The notes under the pieces were generated by a model. It had not been told where the DNA came from, did not search any database, and saw only the letters and a list, made by a program, of their open reading frames with translations. Shown here one piece after another: positions 1 to 7,976 of a stretch of 12,668 nucleotides of DNA. Numbering within the stretch: position 1 is the stretch's first letter; every line of letters starts with the position of its first letter. The stretch comes from Synura sp. LO234KE (lineage: Eukaryota; Sar; Synurophyceae; Synurales; Mallomonadaceae), in NCBI GenBank assembly GCA_015143735.1, contig VKHC01000380.1, positions 1 through 12,668 on the forward strand. Direction: 5' to 3'. Position numbers and translations under genes: made by a program.

Positions 1-2
1 AT

Positions 3-1499
3 GTGTCTGCCTCGGCCCATCAGAGAGGCGGGATGAGCGCCACGGGACCGCAGCCCACCACATTATCATCGCAGCCCCATGGGATGTCTCCTGTAAAAGG
101 CGACGGGCGAGACTCCGGGACTGGTAAGGATGGTAGGGAGGGCGAGGGCGTTACGGCCACTGGAGTGGGAGGTGGTGAGGACGTGGAGCGCAAGTCCAGC
201 AAACCCAATATACGATCGAGTTCATCATCTTTTGGGCTGGGAGAGAGCTCAGACGCGGGCAGCACGTCGACGTTCCCGAGAATTCATAGACAGTCGTCGT
301 CTTTGAGCACTGTCAGAGAATCAGTTCATGACCTTGACCGTGAGGAGGATGGTGTGGAGACTGGTGGTGCTACGCAGAATCAGGGCCCATACGAGCGTCA
401 ATGCGTCAGACACACTGCGGGTAGTATGGAATTAAGTAGCAAAGCTCCTGTAAAATATGGTAATAAAGCGATGGGAAATAAGAAGCATGATTCTTCTCAC
501 AGCGAGGAAGGGCAACATACCTCTCTGAAACAAGATGGAAAATTGCATAGTGGGATGGAAAATAGGAACCGGAGTGAGAGCGTAGACGACCATAAAATAC
601 ATATTATGAGACAAAATTCTGATCCCAGACTTCCGCATACCAAAGGAGGTCCCGTGCACATGAAAGAAGGTCATCATGGTAACGGAGCGGGTAATGCCAC
701 AGGGAATGCAAGTTCTAATATGAATTCTGCAGGCGGAGGTCTAGATAAGAAGTCGTTGACGGCGGTTCAAATTGTCCGAAGGGAAATCGAACCAGAGAGA
801 CATTTAAAGAATCTTCAGAGTTTCGTTGATAGTCAAATGAAAGTGTTGAAGAAGAGTGATCTTTTGTGTGTTCAGGAGAATCTTGTTCACAACTTCAACC
901 GAGCGGCAGATTCCTACAGAGATAAATTTTCCTCAAGTGTCAGCAGTAGTGTTCATAGTAACCCCAGCAATGCTCCTCACGGTAGGAGGTCTACTTTAGG
1001 GGTGACAGCTGGGAACACCAGGTTTCAACACGGCCTCCACACCCACCACGCGGGGAAAGGCGGACAAGGCTCAGGACCAAGCTATGTAGCTACTAGTGGT
1101 GTAAACTCGGTTATCGATGGTACGCCTGCCATGGTTACGGACATGGACAAAATCTTTGGGAAGCAATGGCACGGGTTCAAATCGGGGCGTCTAGACAGAA
1201 TGATAGAGCAGAAGCTGTCTTTAAATCGATTGGAGGTTCTGACAGAATTGGTAAAATCAGCAGAGGTAGGCGCCACTGCCGCTCGAGCCCTTATATCGAA
1301 CAAGGATATTAATCACGTCGGTGGAGACGGTGATGGGGGTCTGGGCAAAGGGGGTAGAGGGGGGCAAAGTAATCCGGCGTATCATTTTGGATCTACGCTG
1401 CCTCCGTTGGCCAGTAAACTGGGCGTCTTATCAGATATACTTTCAACGTCAAACTCCTCGAATCTGGCGATGGAAGCATCTAAGCCAGTCATTCGATGA
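3..1499 (+). CDS. Low-complexity Ser/Gly/His-rich protein, 5' end cut by window edge
   Basis: The frame is open from the left edge for 498 codons and ends at TGA 1497-1499. The first in-frame ATG is at 33-35, but the frame is already open at base 3, so I treat the gene as partial. I do not recognise a family. Residues 1-250 are disordered-looking, with Gly/Ser runs, Asn/Gly stretches and His-rich patches. Two short segments look folded and helical: about 255-312 (charged, with ERHLKNLQSFVDSQMKVLKK) and about 380-433 (MDKIFGKQWHGFKSGRLDRM onward). Between and after them the chain returns to low complexity, with a Gly-rich stretch at 440-455. RxxS-type sites (HRQSSS at 95-100, RQNSDP at 203-208) fit phosphorylation by basophilic kinases, and the second resembles a 14-3-3 site. 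That suggests a regulatory or scaffold protein, but this is inference. No signal peptide or membrane segment is visible in the part present. Coding status is supported by the length of the frame; the function is unknown. Confidence 0.75.
   Translation: MSASAHQRGGMSATGPQPTTLSSQPHGMSPVKGDGRDSGTGKDGREGEGVTATGVGGGEDVERKSSKPNIRSSSSSFGLGESSDAGSTSTFPRIHRQSSSLSTVRESVHDLDREEDGVETGGATQNQGPYERQCVRHTAGSMELSSKAPVKYGNKAMGNKKHDSSHSEEGQHTSLKQDGKLHSGMENRNRSESVDDHKIHIMRQNSDPRLPHTKGGPVHMKEGHHGNGAGNATGNASSNMNSAGGGLDKKSLTAVQIVRREIEPERHLKNLQSFVDSQMKVLKKSDLLCVQENLVHNFNRAADSYRDKFSSSVSSSVHSNPSNAPHGRRSTLGVTAGNTRFQHGLHTHHAGKGGQGSGPSYVATSGVNSVIDGTPAMVTDMDKIFGKQWHGFKSGRLDRMIEQKLSLNRLEVLTELVKSAEVGATAARALISNKDINHVGGDGDGGLGKGGRGGQSNPAYHFGSTLPPLASKLGVLSDILSTSNSSNLAMEASKPVIR
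1335..1364 (+). other. G-quadruplex-type motif inside the first gene
   Basis: Four G-runs of 5, 3, 5 and 6 bases lie on the coding strand, separated by loops of 3, 4 and 4 bases (TCT, CAAA, TAGA). This meets the usual G3+N1-7 quadruplex pattern. It encodes the Gly-rich stretch at residues 445-454 of the first protein, so it may be only a by-product of glycine codons. Confidence 0.5.
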
Positions 1500-2201
1500 G
1501 ACCGTTAAGTGCACGCCAAGCTCAAGAAAATTTCACCTTGGGAACCATGCTTACAAAAATTCTAAGTCAATTACCTTTGTCAACAACTGTTTTCTTTTAT
1601 ATATTATGTGAAGATAGCAGAAGAGTGTGTTGGAATGATTACATTCCTTTCACGACCGATTGGGCGCAATTGATTTTTTCATTTGCTTATATGTGCACGC
1701 ATCCAGTAGCTTGGACGAGTTGTGTTTTGCGATGAGTTGAGGAATGCGATTATGTATTGTATGGTGTCTTGTACTAAAGGTCGCCACTAGAAATTTTTGT
1801 GATATATTGAAGTTGATGTAGGTAATTAGTTGCCTCGATGTGCCGGAGGAGCTTATCTGGAAACTTGTACGTGCTCATGGGTTGTCGGCTCAGAGCAATT
1901 TTCCATGTACTTGCATTAATAATAGTTTCGTCCATCTACTATCGTAATGGTTCTGTGATGAGATATTTCCCCTCTATGTGATTATCTTAGTTGGAGAAAA
2001 TTGCATAGTCATATATTAGAACGGGCGACGATAAAGTCAAAATCAGGCGTTAGGGGAAAGTGATAATCACGGGAACGTGAAAATGGGCGGACGCCTTTTG
2101 TATTCTCGGAAACCAAGGAATAATCATTTATTACTTGCAGTGAACACATGAAACGACAGTGGGAAGGAGGCAGAGTCCATCAACCACCAGTGATAACCAC
2201 C
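1500..2201. other. Spacer / probable 3' flank of the first gene
   Basis: About 700 bases follow the TGA of the + strand gene. Short open frames at the beginning (to about 1735) are not protein-like and overlap in two frames. I find no canonical AATAAA on the + strand here; AATAAT near 1918 is the closest. No tRNA-like or other structured element was recognised. Confidence 0.4.
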
Positions 2202-2264
2202 CCTTGCGGCAATTACCTGGCGGCAAGGTAGAGAAAGGCTCCGACGATTGAATACATTCGGAGC
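2202..2264. repeat. Two adjacent short inverted repeats (hairpins)
   Basis: CCTTGC (2202-2207) pairs with GCAAGG (2223-2228) around a 15-base loop. Ten bases further on, GCTCCGA (2238-2244) pairs with TCGGAGC (2258-2264) around a 13-base loop. Both can form in DNA or in RNA of either strand. Their closeness suggests a structured RNA or a remnant of a mobile element, but stems of 6-7 bp are weak and I cannot name a family. Confidence 0.35.
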
Positions 2265-2502
2265 ATGACGTGGTAATATCCTGTTAACCTACCACAGTGT
2301 ATAACCCTCAAACCGTCTCAGCAGGAGTAACACCACGCATAGCAATAGCAAACAGAACGATTCTCCCACCACGGGGGGCTGGAGGTTGGCACGAACCGAA
2401 GGTTATAATTCGTCTCGCGTATCCCATCGAGGGAGGCGGGATGGCTCTGACATGGAGCCACGATCCAAATCTTGGGGCGAAGCCGCCTTTGTATGTATAC
2501 AT
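2265..2502. other. Spacer, no gene recognised
   Basis: Mixed-composition DNA with overlapping short open frames on both strands (2297-2563 + and 2308-2502 -). Neither looks like a conserved protein. No RNA gene was recognised. Confidence 0.3.
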
Positions 2503-2522
2503 TATATATATATATTTATATA
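2503..2522. repeat. TA-rich microsatellite
   Basis: A run of alternating T and A interrupted once by TTT. It is a simple low-complexity repeat within the spacer and may be length-polymorphic. Confidence 0.8.
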
Positions 2523-2553
2523 CGAAGGGGTACCTTTACCACTCGAACGAAGC

Positions 2554-2605
2554 GGGACGTTAAACATCGAGATTATTTCTTACTACTTCTTGGGGACGTT
2601 AAACA
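2554..2605 (+). repeat. Direct repeat GGGACGTTAAACA, two copies 39 bases apart
   Basis: The 13-mer GGGACGTTAAACA occurs exactly at 2554-2566 and at 2593-2605. The sequence after the two copies differs (TCGAG against CATCGG), so this is a pair of short motifs and not a longer tandem repeat. It may be a protein-binding site pair or the end of a decayed mobile element; the sequence alone does not decide. Confidence 0.5.
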
Positions 2606-2639
2606 CATCGGCGGCGATGCAAGAAAAGAGGAATTAATG

Positions 2640-3118
2640 CCGGAGCTGCCACTACTTGTGTGAACCATGTCAGTCGAAATATTGCCTCGCGCCACCAGAG
2701 CGCCCGCTCCGGTATGTGCGAAAGTCCAGGTGATTTAAGTCCTCATCTTTCCGTATATCTACGAGTGGCCAAGTGATGCGCTTTGTGCGTACTGATCCGT
2801 GGCTTTATGGGTGGCAAGGAAGACTCGCGATAATCGAGGTGTAACGATTCCTCGATTACGAGTGATATACCGCCCGTGGTTTGTTCGTATTGTCGGTAGA
2901 GCAAGTAGCGTCGGCCCAGGGATGGTGAAGGGGCGCTATGACTACCGGTCTCAATGGAGCTACCCAAACAAAACCCCTGATAAACAGACTGTATTTACCA
3001 CCTATCCCAATTAATCACTAGCAAAAGAGAGAAGGAACGATCAGCGTACTAGTAGGGGTCAGAGCGTGGTTGAAGACGAGGTAGGTCGCCGAAGCTCGAG
3101 CTGAGTCACGAATACAAG
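2640..3118. other. Spacer, no gene recognised
   Basis: Short open frames on both strands (2799-3014 + and 2743-2967 -) overlap each other and have no recognisable protein character. I see no RNA gene, terminal repeat or promoter that can be defended. Confidence 0.3.
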
Positions 3119-3391
3119 ATGTGTATATCGCCGGAATACGTCCAAGACGGACAGCATAAAACAGAGTTTGAGCGGGCAATAATGCCGGGTTTGAAAGTTG
3201 AGGATAAGGATGTCAAGGTTACAAAACTACTTACTGTGGGAATACTCACTGTGCCCCAAAAACCTACTCGTAGTGGGGAAATCGTTTCATTTAAAGAGGA
3301 CGGTGCTCCAGTGACGAGTGCCACAGCATTGATGTTCTCAGCCGGATCCTTGTTTCACTTGTTACTGACCACGGGCAGGGCATGCCGCTAG
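3119..3391 (+). CDS. Doubtful small ORF, 90 codons
   Basis: An ATG-started frame that ends at TAG. An in-frame TGA at 3071-3073 closes it upstream, so the ATG at 3119 is the only reasonable start. The composition is protein-like: a mixed charged middle (MPGLKVEDKDVKVTKLLTVG around residues 22-41) and a hydrophobic stretch near the end (about 71-85). No family is recognised. It stands alone in the spacer, and a 72-codon frame on the opposite strand overlaps it, so it may be chance or a fragment of a decayed gene. Confidence 0.25.
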   Translation: MCISPEYVQDGQHKTEFERAIMPGLKVEDKDVKVTKLLTVGILTVPQKPTRSGEIVSFKEDGAPVTSATALMFSAGSLFHLLLTTGRACR

Positions 3392-3784
3392 GAACATGGG
3401 GGCGGCTATAGATAGAGGTTTATTTGAATATTTTCAGTCCCCGGAAAAATGCACTTATTACCCCCTAATATCTAACTATGAGATTCACGGCAATTGATGC
3501 AATTTAATTTTCGTCAATAATTATTAAAGTCGATACCAATCGCTCGGTTTAACACAAGAACACGATCGTAGAATAGTAACCTCGAGCATAACTACAAAAT
3601 TCGCTTGAAATTAAGTCATAAAATTCGATAATTAATATGGGCGAAGGTGAGGACGCCGTTGCAGTCGTAAAAGATATGATAGGTAATAAAGCGATAGCGT
3701 GCGACGATTACAGTCCAGCATCCCCGTATACGCTCCCCGTTTATCAAGACTGCCTATTGCTCGATTGAGAATTACCTAATACCA
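3392..3784 (-). other. AT-rich 3' flank of the giant gene
   Basis: This stretch lies immediately downstream of the TAG of the - strand gene. It is AT-rich and holds no long frame. On the + strand a 43-codon ATG frame (3637-3768) starts MGEGEDAVAV and stops 17 bases short of the giant gene's stop codon; it is too short to defend as a gene. I take the region as 3' untranslated and flanking DNA. Confidence 0.4.
3419..3424 (-). terminator. Possible poly(A) signal AATAAA for the giant gene
   Basis: TTTATT on the + strand reads AATAAA on the - strand, about 360 bases past the TAG stop. It is the only canonical hexamer found in the 3' flank. Many protists do not use this signal, so the call is weak. 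Confidence 0.25.
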
Positions 3785-6700
3785 CTACCAGCTCGTCATG
3801 CAAACTTGCGCTAAGTCGCTGTATGCCCAATTGTGCATCTGTCCGCGTGACGAGATCCACTCTTCAACAACGTGTCGGGCCGCCCTGTTACGAAGAACCC
3901 TCGAGGACAGCACTTCGGATTCGTTGTTGTAGAATGTAGTTTCTCCATTGAAGAGCTGTACGGTTGTTACAGCCGCGTTTGAAAACTCCCTAGTGTAGTT
4001 CAACGCCAATGATTTGCACGCAGTTGGTGGTGAAGACGGCGCCAGGTTCTTAATTAGAGCAATATTTGCTAGACAAACACTTGAAGGCCCATGTAGTTGA
4101 AGCATACGCTTCAGAATGGCATCAGCTTCCTTTTCTGACAACAGAAGCACCGAACCATCGTCAAAGGACAACAAGGTGGCGGCCCTCCTCGCAAAATGAA
4201 TCAGATTATTGTTCTGAGGTTTACTTTGAATGGTTCGGAAGAAGTTGATGGTACCGTACACTTCACCAACGGACCAATCCACAGACTGTAGTTCACCAGT
4301 TGGCGAAACAAGTCTCAGAACACCTTGTTGTAGTGGATGAACTTCAGTCGGGAGTTTCGTTGGACTAATGGCGCCTAGTACAGAAGAATAATTCCAGTTG
4401 AGCTCCACTTCAGCATACTGGCGAGGATATTCACACTGGACAATTTTCTCTCGTTCTTCTTCCAACTGCAACTCACGCTCACATTCCGAATCTTTCCCGC
4501 TAGCGATAACTGACACGTCGTGGCCGAAGTCATCTAACCGTTTCATTATACTTTTGTAAAGCAGTTCGTGTGACTGCAAACATTGGTATCCGCCATGCTG
4601 AACTTTTCTTTGAATGTAAGCGAACAAGCTTTCCATTACCTCAGGAGGAGCATACAAAGACGGCAGTGACCAATTCTCGGGCTGCTCGAACGTTCCAGAG
4701 CAGTGCTGTAATCCATTAGCAACGCATTGTCCTAAACCAGCGACGTTAGCTCTCATGGTGTTCTCCGCCACCCACTGCAATATATCTTCAGTATGAATCG
4801 TACAATTGACTGACCCTTGCCTTAACGTCGATTCGACGCTCGACATCACACTGCATTCGATTTCTTTCGTTCCAATCAAGACCACGGTTTGGTCCACACC
4901 CATCAGACGCATTCGGCCGACCCCTTGCATCAACTTGTCCTTCGTAATACCGAGGCACAACGTCAATCCCGCAACTGCGTCTATCTTCAACTTCAAGTCC
5001 GCCCCCCGAGTACGTGCATCGTCGAACAGCGCAAACGTGTCTTCTGCTAGAATAGGCGAATTGTCAAGTGGTTTCACTTCTTTGGTGGCACCGTTCAGTA
5101 CCACCCAACAGGAACCATCATTGTAGTCAGGATCGAAATAGGTAACACCGAGAAATTTTTCGCGGTCATATTTAGGATGTTCAACAATATACAGTGCCGC
5201 CGAAGCGTTGCTTGTTCCCGCGAGAAGTGCCCCTGTATCTATCAAGGCAGACAATTGTAGGTCTACAGACGTATCAAGGAGAGTCTTATACGACGGCTCA
5301 TGCGCGGAGTTACCCGTTTCGGGACGATTGCTATGCAAGCTATGGTAAACCCTTCCGTACTGTAGGAAGGTCTTAAGCATATGGCCGTTCGCGGTTACGA
5401 TCGAGTGCTCATCAGGATCATTCTGCTCTACTTGGAACGGGTACAGCAGCTGAGTGTCGTTCGTCCCAGAGAAGCCTCGGGATTGGTCGTCAACCAAGTG
5501 ACACGCAGTCGCCGAAATATTCTGCGTATACTGTGCCGTGTCCGTGGGAAAAACGCAGTAGTTCAACCAGAAATTGATCACTTCGGTAGCTTTAAAGTAC
5601 AACTCAAACATCTTGGACTGCTGGGTCGAGTTCGTCAAATCTATTTTAATGACGTCATCAAGCATACTCGTCGTTCTTGACTCCCGAATGTCGTGCCTTA
5701 TCTGATCAAACCACCGACCATAAAAATATCTCTGGGCGGAGTGTCCCAAAGTCAATAGCATAGTTATGGTTTCGTGAAATTGTTCTCGTGTCAGCCCACA
5801 GTAGTAGTAAGAAAGAGTGGTGAGACATATCCCCACATCAGGTTGACTGAATTCTGCTCGCAACGATGGTTGATCCGCTGCTGTGAAAGGAACAGCGAGG
5901 CGTTTCTTCCTCGCAACAGATATACCATAGTCCACTCGGTTACGCTTCTTCAGAACGGACTCGAGAAGGCCGTGGGCGAGAGCACCCCGTAGCGCCAGGA
6001 TTTGTCGGTAGTGAGCCGTCTCATAGAAGCGATCTGATCGAATACATTCTTTCCATTTCTCGGTCACCGCAACTAGGATTTCCCCTTGCAAAGTGCTTGC
6101 CTTAATCCATTGCATTTCTTGTGGCAGATTCGAGGTATATAACTGCTCAACGACAGCTTTATGGAAATCAAGTTTAAATTTCTGAGTCTCCGCGTTTTCA
6201 GATGCATTTGCGAATCGGATTTGCCGATATTCAGACTTGTTCTTCACGTCAAGTTTCATTGCGAAATTGTCGTTGTTTAGAAAACTTTCTAGAACAGGAT
6301 TGGTACCCTCATTCAGTACGCGAAATAGCGATTGAAATACCAAACTGCGCGCCTTTAGATCCTCTAATGCCGCGGTATTTCCCACCGCATAGACCAACTG
6401 GTACTTGTAGTGCAATAGAGCGTCACACTCATCAAAGATGTCTACAAATTTACTCTCTTTTACAGCATCCTCCAATAGTTCCTGCAGCGAAGGGTAGGTC
6501 AAAGAATATTCCTTCGATTTCAACAGGAGGGAATTGCGATGTTCTGGGGCAACAATTTGGCAACACCCCCTCATGGCATTCTGCACTACGAACTCTGTCA
6601 TTATTTTGACATATATTGGCTTAAGCTGGATCTCTCGGGTGAACGGCTGCTCCAACAATCGAATGTTGAAAACACTGGCGGTCAGTCTCTGGTGCAGGAA

Positions 6701-7063
6701 TCCGAACGCTTCTCGAATCAAGGATGACAAGAAGTGGATCCGCACCACGCCTGGGCCGCTCGACCCCTGCTCGGAGAAATGCAATACCAGCATCGGGAGG
6801 ATCACCCTTGTCTTCCCAAGGCCCATATTTAACTGCGTTATTTTCCCAGGGCTGTCGATCATGTGTTTGGCGATTAAATACTGCTCTGGTCTGATCTGAA
6901 TGCCACCCTCTGCTTCAAACACGAGCCACCGGGGATGAACGTTCACATCAAACTTGCGCACTGCATTGAGTTCGCGAACAAGAAACGAGCGATTAGAGTT
7001 CTTTAACTCAGACTGAATTCTCCGGAGTTTGTCTTCCAGGACACACAGCTCGAGATAGAACAA
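3785..7063 (-). CDS. Giant protein piece 4: DUF3638 + DUF3645 ATPase core and C-terminus
   Basis: 1,092 codons ending at TAG 3787-3785. Residues 1-70 (ELCVLEDKLRRI, PRWLVFEAEGGIQIRPEQY) match the entry into DUF3638. Walker A is MGLGKTR (80-86, nt 6823-6809 for GLGKT); Walker B is DECD (211-214, nt 6433-6422) followed by the family-typical LLHYKYQLVYAVG. GFSGTND (530-536) takes the place of helicase motif III. DUF3645 covers about 670-730: FALFDDARTRGADLK, then TKDKLMQGVGRMR (707-719, nt 4927-4907 for QGVGRMR), which resembles helicase motifs V and VI. An acidic, Glu-rich stretch (857-873) and a C-terminal SVLLLSEKEADAIL segment (971-984) also look family-like. All ATPase residues appear intact. 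There is no upstream ATG in this frame before codon 68 (6862), so as a stand-alone gene it would start there and lose the family-like lead-in. It is better read as the continuation of the upstream piece. Confidence 0.85.
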   Translation of the reverse strand: MFYLELCVLEDKLRRIQSELKNSNRSFLVRELNAVRKFDVNVHPRWLVFEAEGGIQIRPEQYLIAKHMIDSPGKITQLNMGLGKTRVILPMLVLHFSEQGSSGPGVVRIHFLSSLIREAFGFLHQRLTASVFNIRLLEQPFTREIQLKPIYVKIMTEFVVQNAMRGCCQIVAPEHRNSLLLKSKEYSLTYPSLQELLEDAVKESKFVDIFDECDALLHYKYQLVYAVGNTAALEDLKARSLVFQSLFRVLNEGTNPVLESFLNNDNFAMKLDVKNKSEYRQIRFANASENAETQKFKLDFHKAVVEQLYTSNLPQEMQWIKASTLQGEILVAVTEKWKECIRSDRFYETAHYRQILALRGALAHGLLESVLKKRNRVDYGISVARKKRLAVPFTAADQPSLRAEFSQPDVGICLTTLSYYYCGLTREQFHETITMLLTLGHSAQRYFYGRWFDQIRHDIRESRTTSMLDDVIKIDLTNSTQQSKMFELYFKATEVINFWLNYCVFPTDTAQYTQNISATACHLVDDQSRGFSGTNDTQLLYPFQVEQNDPDEHSIVTANGHMLKTFLQYGRVYHSLHSNRPETGNSAHEPSYKTLLDTSVDLQLSALIDTGALLAGTSNASAALYIVEHPKYDREKFLGVTYFDPDYNDGSCWVVLNGATKEVKPLDNSPILAEDTFALFDDARTRGADLKLKIDAVAGLTLCLGITKDKLMQGVGRMRLMGVDQTVVLIGTKEIECSVMSSVESTLRQGSVNCTIHTEDILQWVAENTMRANVAGLGQCVANGLQHCSGTFEQPENWSLPSLYAPPEVMESLFAYIQRKVQHGGYQCLQSHELLYKSIMKRLDDFGHDVSVIASGKDSECERELQLEEEREKIVQCEYPRQYAEVELNWNYSSVLGAISPTKLPTEVHPLQQGVLRLVSPTGELQSVDWSVGEVYGTINFFRTIQSKPQNNNLIHFARRAATLLSFDDGSVLLLSEKEADAILKRMLQLHGPSSVCLANIALIKNLAPSSPPTACKSLALNYTREFSNAAVTTVQLFNGETTFYNNESEVLSSRVLRNRAARHVVEEWISSRGQMHNWAYSDLAQVCMTSW

Positions 7064-7976
7064 CGTTTAGAAAAGGCTGGAAATGCAATAGAACAGAGTC
7101 ATCTACGGCGAATCGCAGCAAGTCCACAAATGTCAGCGCAGGGGCCCGATTCACAGATCGCATGAGGCACATTTGCTGAGACTGCGTCGAGGCGACATCA
7201 ACGCAAGTAATTAACGATTCTAGAACTAATTCCTGCGTTGCCGTTACGTCATTCCATACTTTCCCGACGTACAACTCTAGCTCCACAACCCTCTGTTGGG
7301 TGATGTCATCCTTTCCACGCTCGTGATGCCTGTCCCAACTTTTGAGTAGCTGCTGAACGACCTCCTTCCCAATATTTCCAAACTCCCTCGGGGCACGAAT
7401 GGGAAACTCCTCCTTGGAGGCTAGTGGCCCCTCGCAGACGAACCCTTTTAACATCCCCTCAGCGCCTTTTACAAATTCAAAATCGAAATCGAAGGTGCAG
7501 TCAAAACTAGAATTCGCACGAGGGTTAGCCCACAGGACAAAAGGCTGTTGATGCCCAACATTCGATATCTCGAAATCGTGTCTTCGAAGCTGGTTGTACG
7601 GGTAACTACTCGTACTAGAGATTGCACAGCATACTGTGTAGGAGTCGGAGTACAGAGTTGTTTGAAAATCCAACCGTGAATGCGTCTCATTGTATAAGAA
7701 GGAAAGCCGCTGAGAGTCTTTTACCAGCTCCCCGCAGCATGACTCGAGGAATGGGTCTCTGTACGCAAACCTTTGAATAACTCGAATGAGCTCAGTCTCT
7801 TCCACAGAGAGCGGGCGACTGACCCAACAGTGCTTCACCAACTCGATCGCCGCCTCGCTGCCCGTCATCTTAAGCATATCATCTGGCAACAAAGTGCCAG
7901 CAACCGTGTAGACAGCAGCAAGATAGAGTCTAGCCTTGATTGACGAACAAGTGAATATACTTGACCTCGGGTTCAA
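7008..7976 (-). CDS. Giant protein piece 3: linker between the N-terminal half and the ATPase core
   Basis: The listed start is a TTG, not a real initiator. The frame is open upstream to 8030 (after TAG 8033-8031), and the sequence just upstream (YFSYQL) flows into LNPRSS. Residues 12-62 (IKARLYLAAVYTVAGTLLPD, MTGSEAAIELV, RPLSVEETEL) match the conserved segment of the family that lies before the ATPase core, where a TGxExA..L motif is typical. This shows that the shifted frame is the ancestral coding frame here. The piece ends in HFQPFLNVV, after which the frame must change to reach LELCVLEDKL in piece 4. It is one base out of phase with the other three pieces. The TGA at 7010-7008 is out of the ancestral frame and is not a natural end. 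Confidence 0.7.
   Translation of the reverse strand: MNPRSSIFTCSSIKARLYLAAVYTVAGTLLPDDMLKMTGSEAAIELVKHCWVSRPLSVEETELIRVIQRFAYRDPFLESCCGELVKDSQRLSFLYNETHSRLDFQTTLYSDSYTVCCAISSTSSYPYNQLRRHDFEISNVGHQQPFVLWANPRANSSFDCTFDFDFEFVKGAEGMLKGFVCEGPLASKEEFPIRAPREFGNIGKEVVQQLLKSWDRHHERGKDDITQQRVVELELYVGKVWNDVTATQELVLESLITCVDVASTQSQQMCLMRSVNRAPALTFVDLLRFAVDDSVLLHFQPFLNVVLSRAVCPGRQTPENSV
7011..7066 (-). other. Frame change between pieces 3 and 4
   Basis: The frame of piece 4 is closed by TAA 7069-7067 and that of piece 3 by TGA 7010-7008, so the switch must lie between them. The best point is around AACGTTGTTC (7066-7057), because PFLNVV before it and YLELCVLEDKL after it both look family-like. It needs +1 (or -2) relative to the mRNA. 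A rival is a 58-base GT-AG intron at 7106-7049 with CTAAAC as branch site (7070-7065): it would join RFA to LCVLEDK in phase 0, but at the cost of removing family-like residues on both sides. Confidence 0.6.

Noticed and set aside
16-2443. Similarity between 16-35 and 2423-2443 (CCCATC...GAGGCGGGATG)
   Set aside because: Only 17 matching bases with a gap between them, and the flanks do not continue; chance is likely.
2040-2480. A possible RNA gene or rRNA fragment in the spacer
   Set aside because: No tRNA cloverleaf or rRNA signature could be recognised by eye; only two weak hairpins remain.
461-3696. Shared 14-mer GGTAATAAAGCGAT at about 460 and 3681
   Set aside because: The match does not extend, and one copy is inside coding sequence; taken as coincidence.
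3637-3768. 43-codon + strand frame beginning MGEGEDAVAV
   Set aside because: It is too short to distinguish from chance, and there is no recognisable family or promoter.
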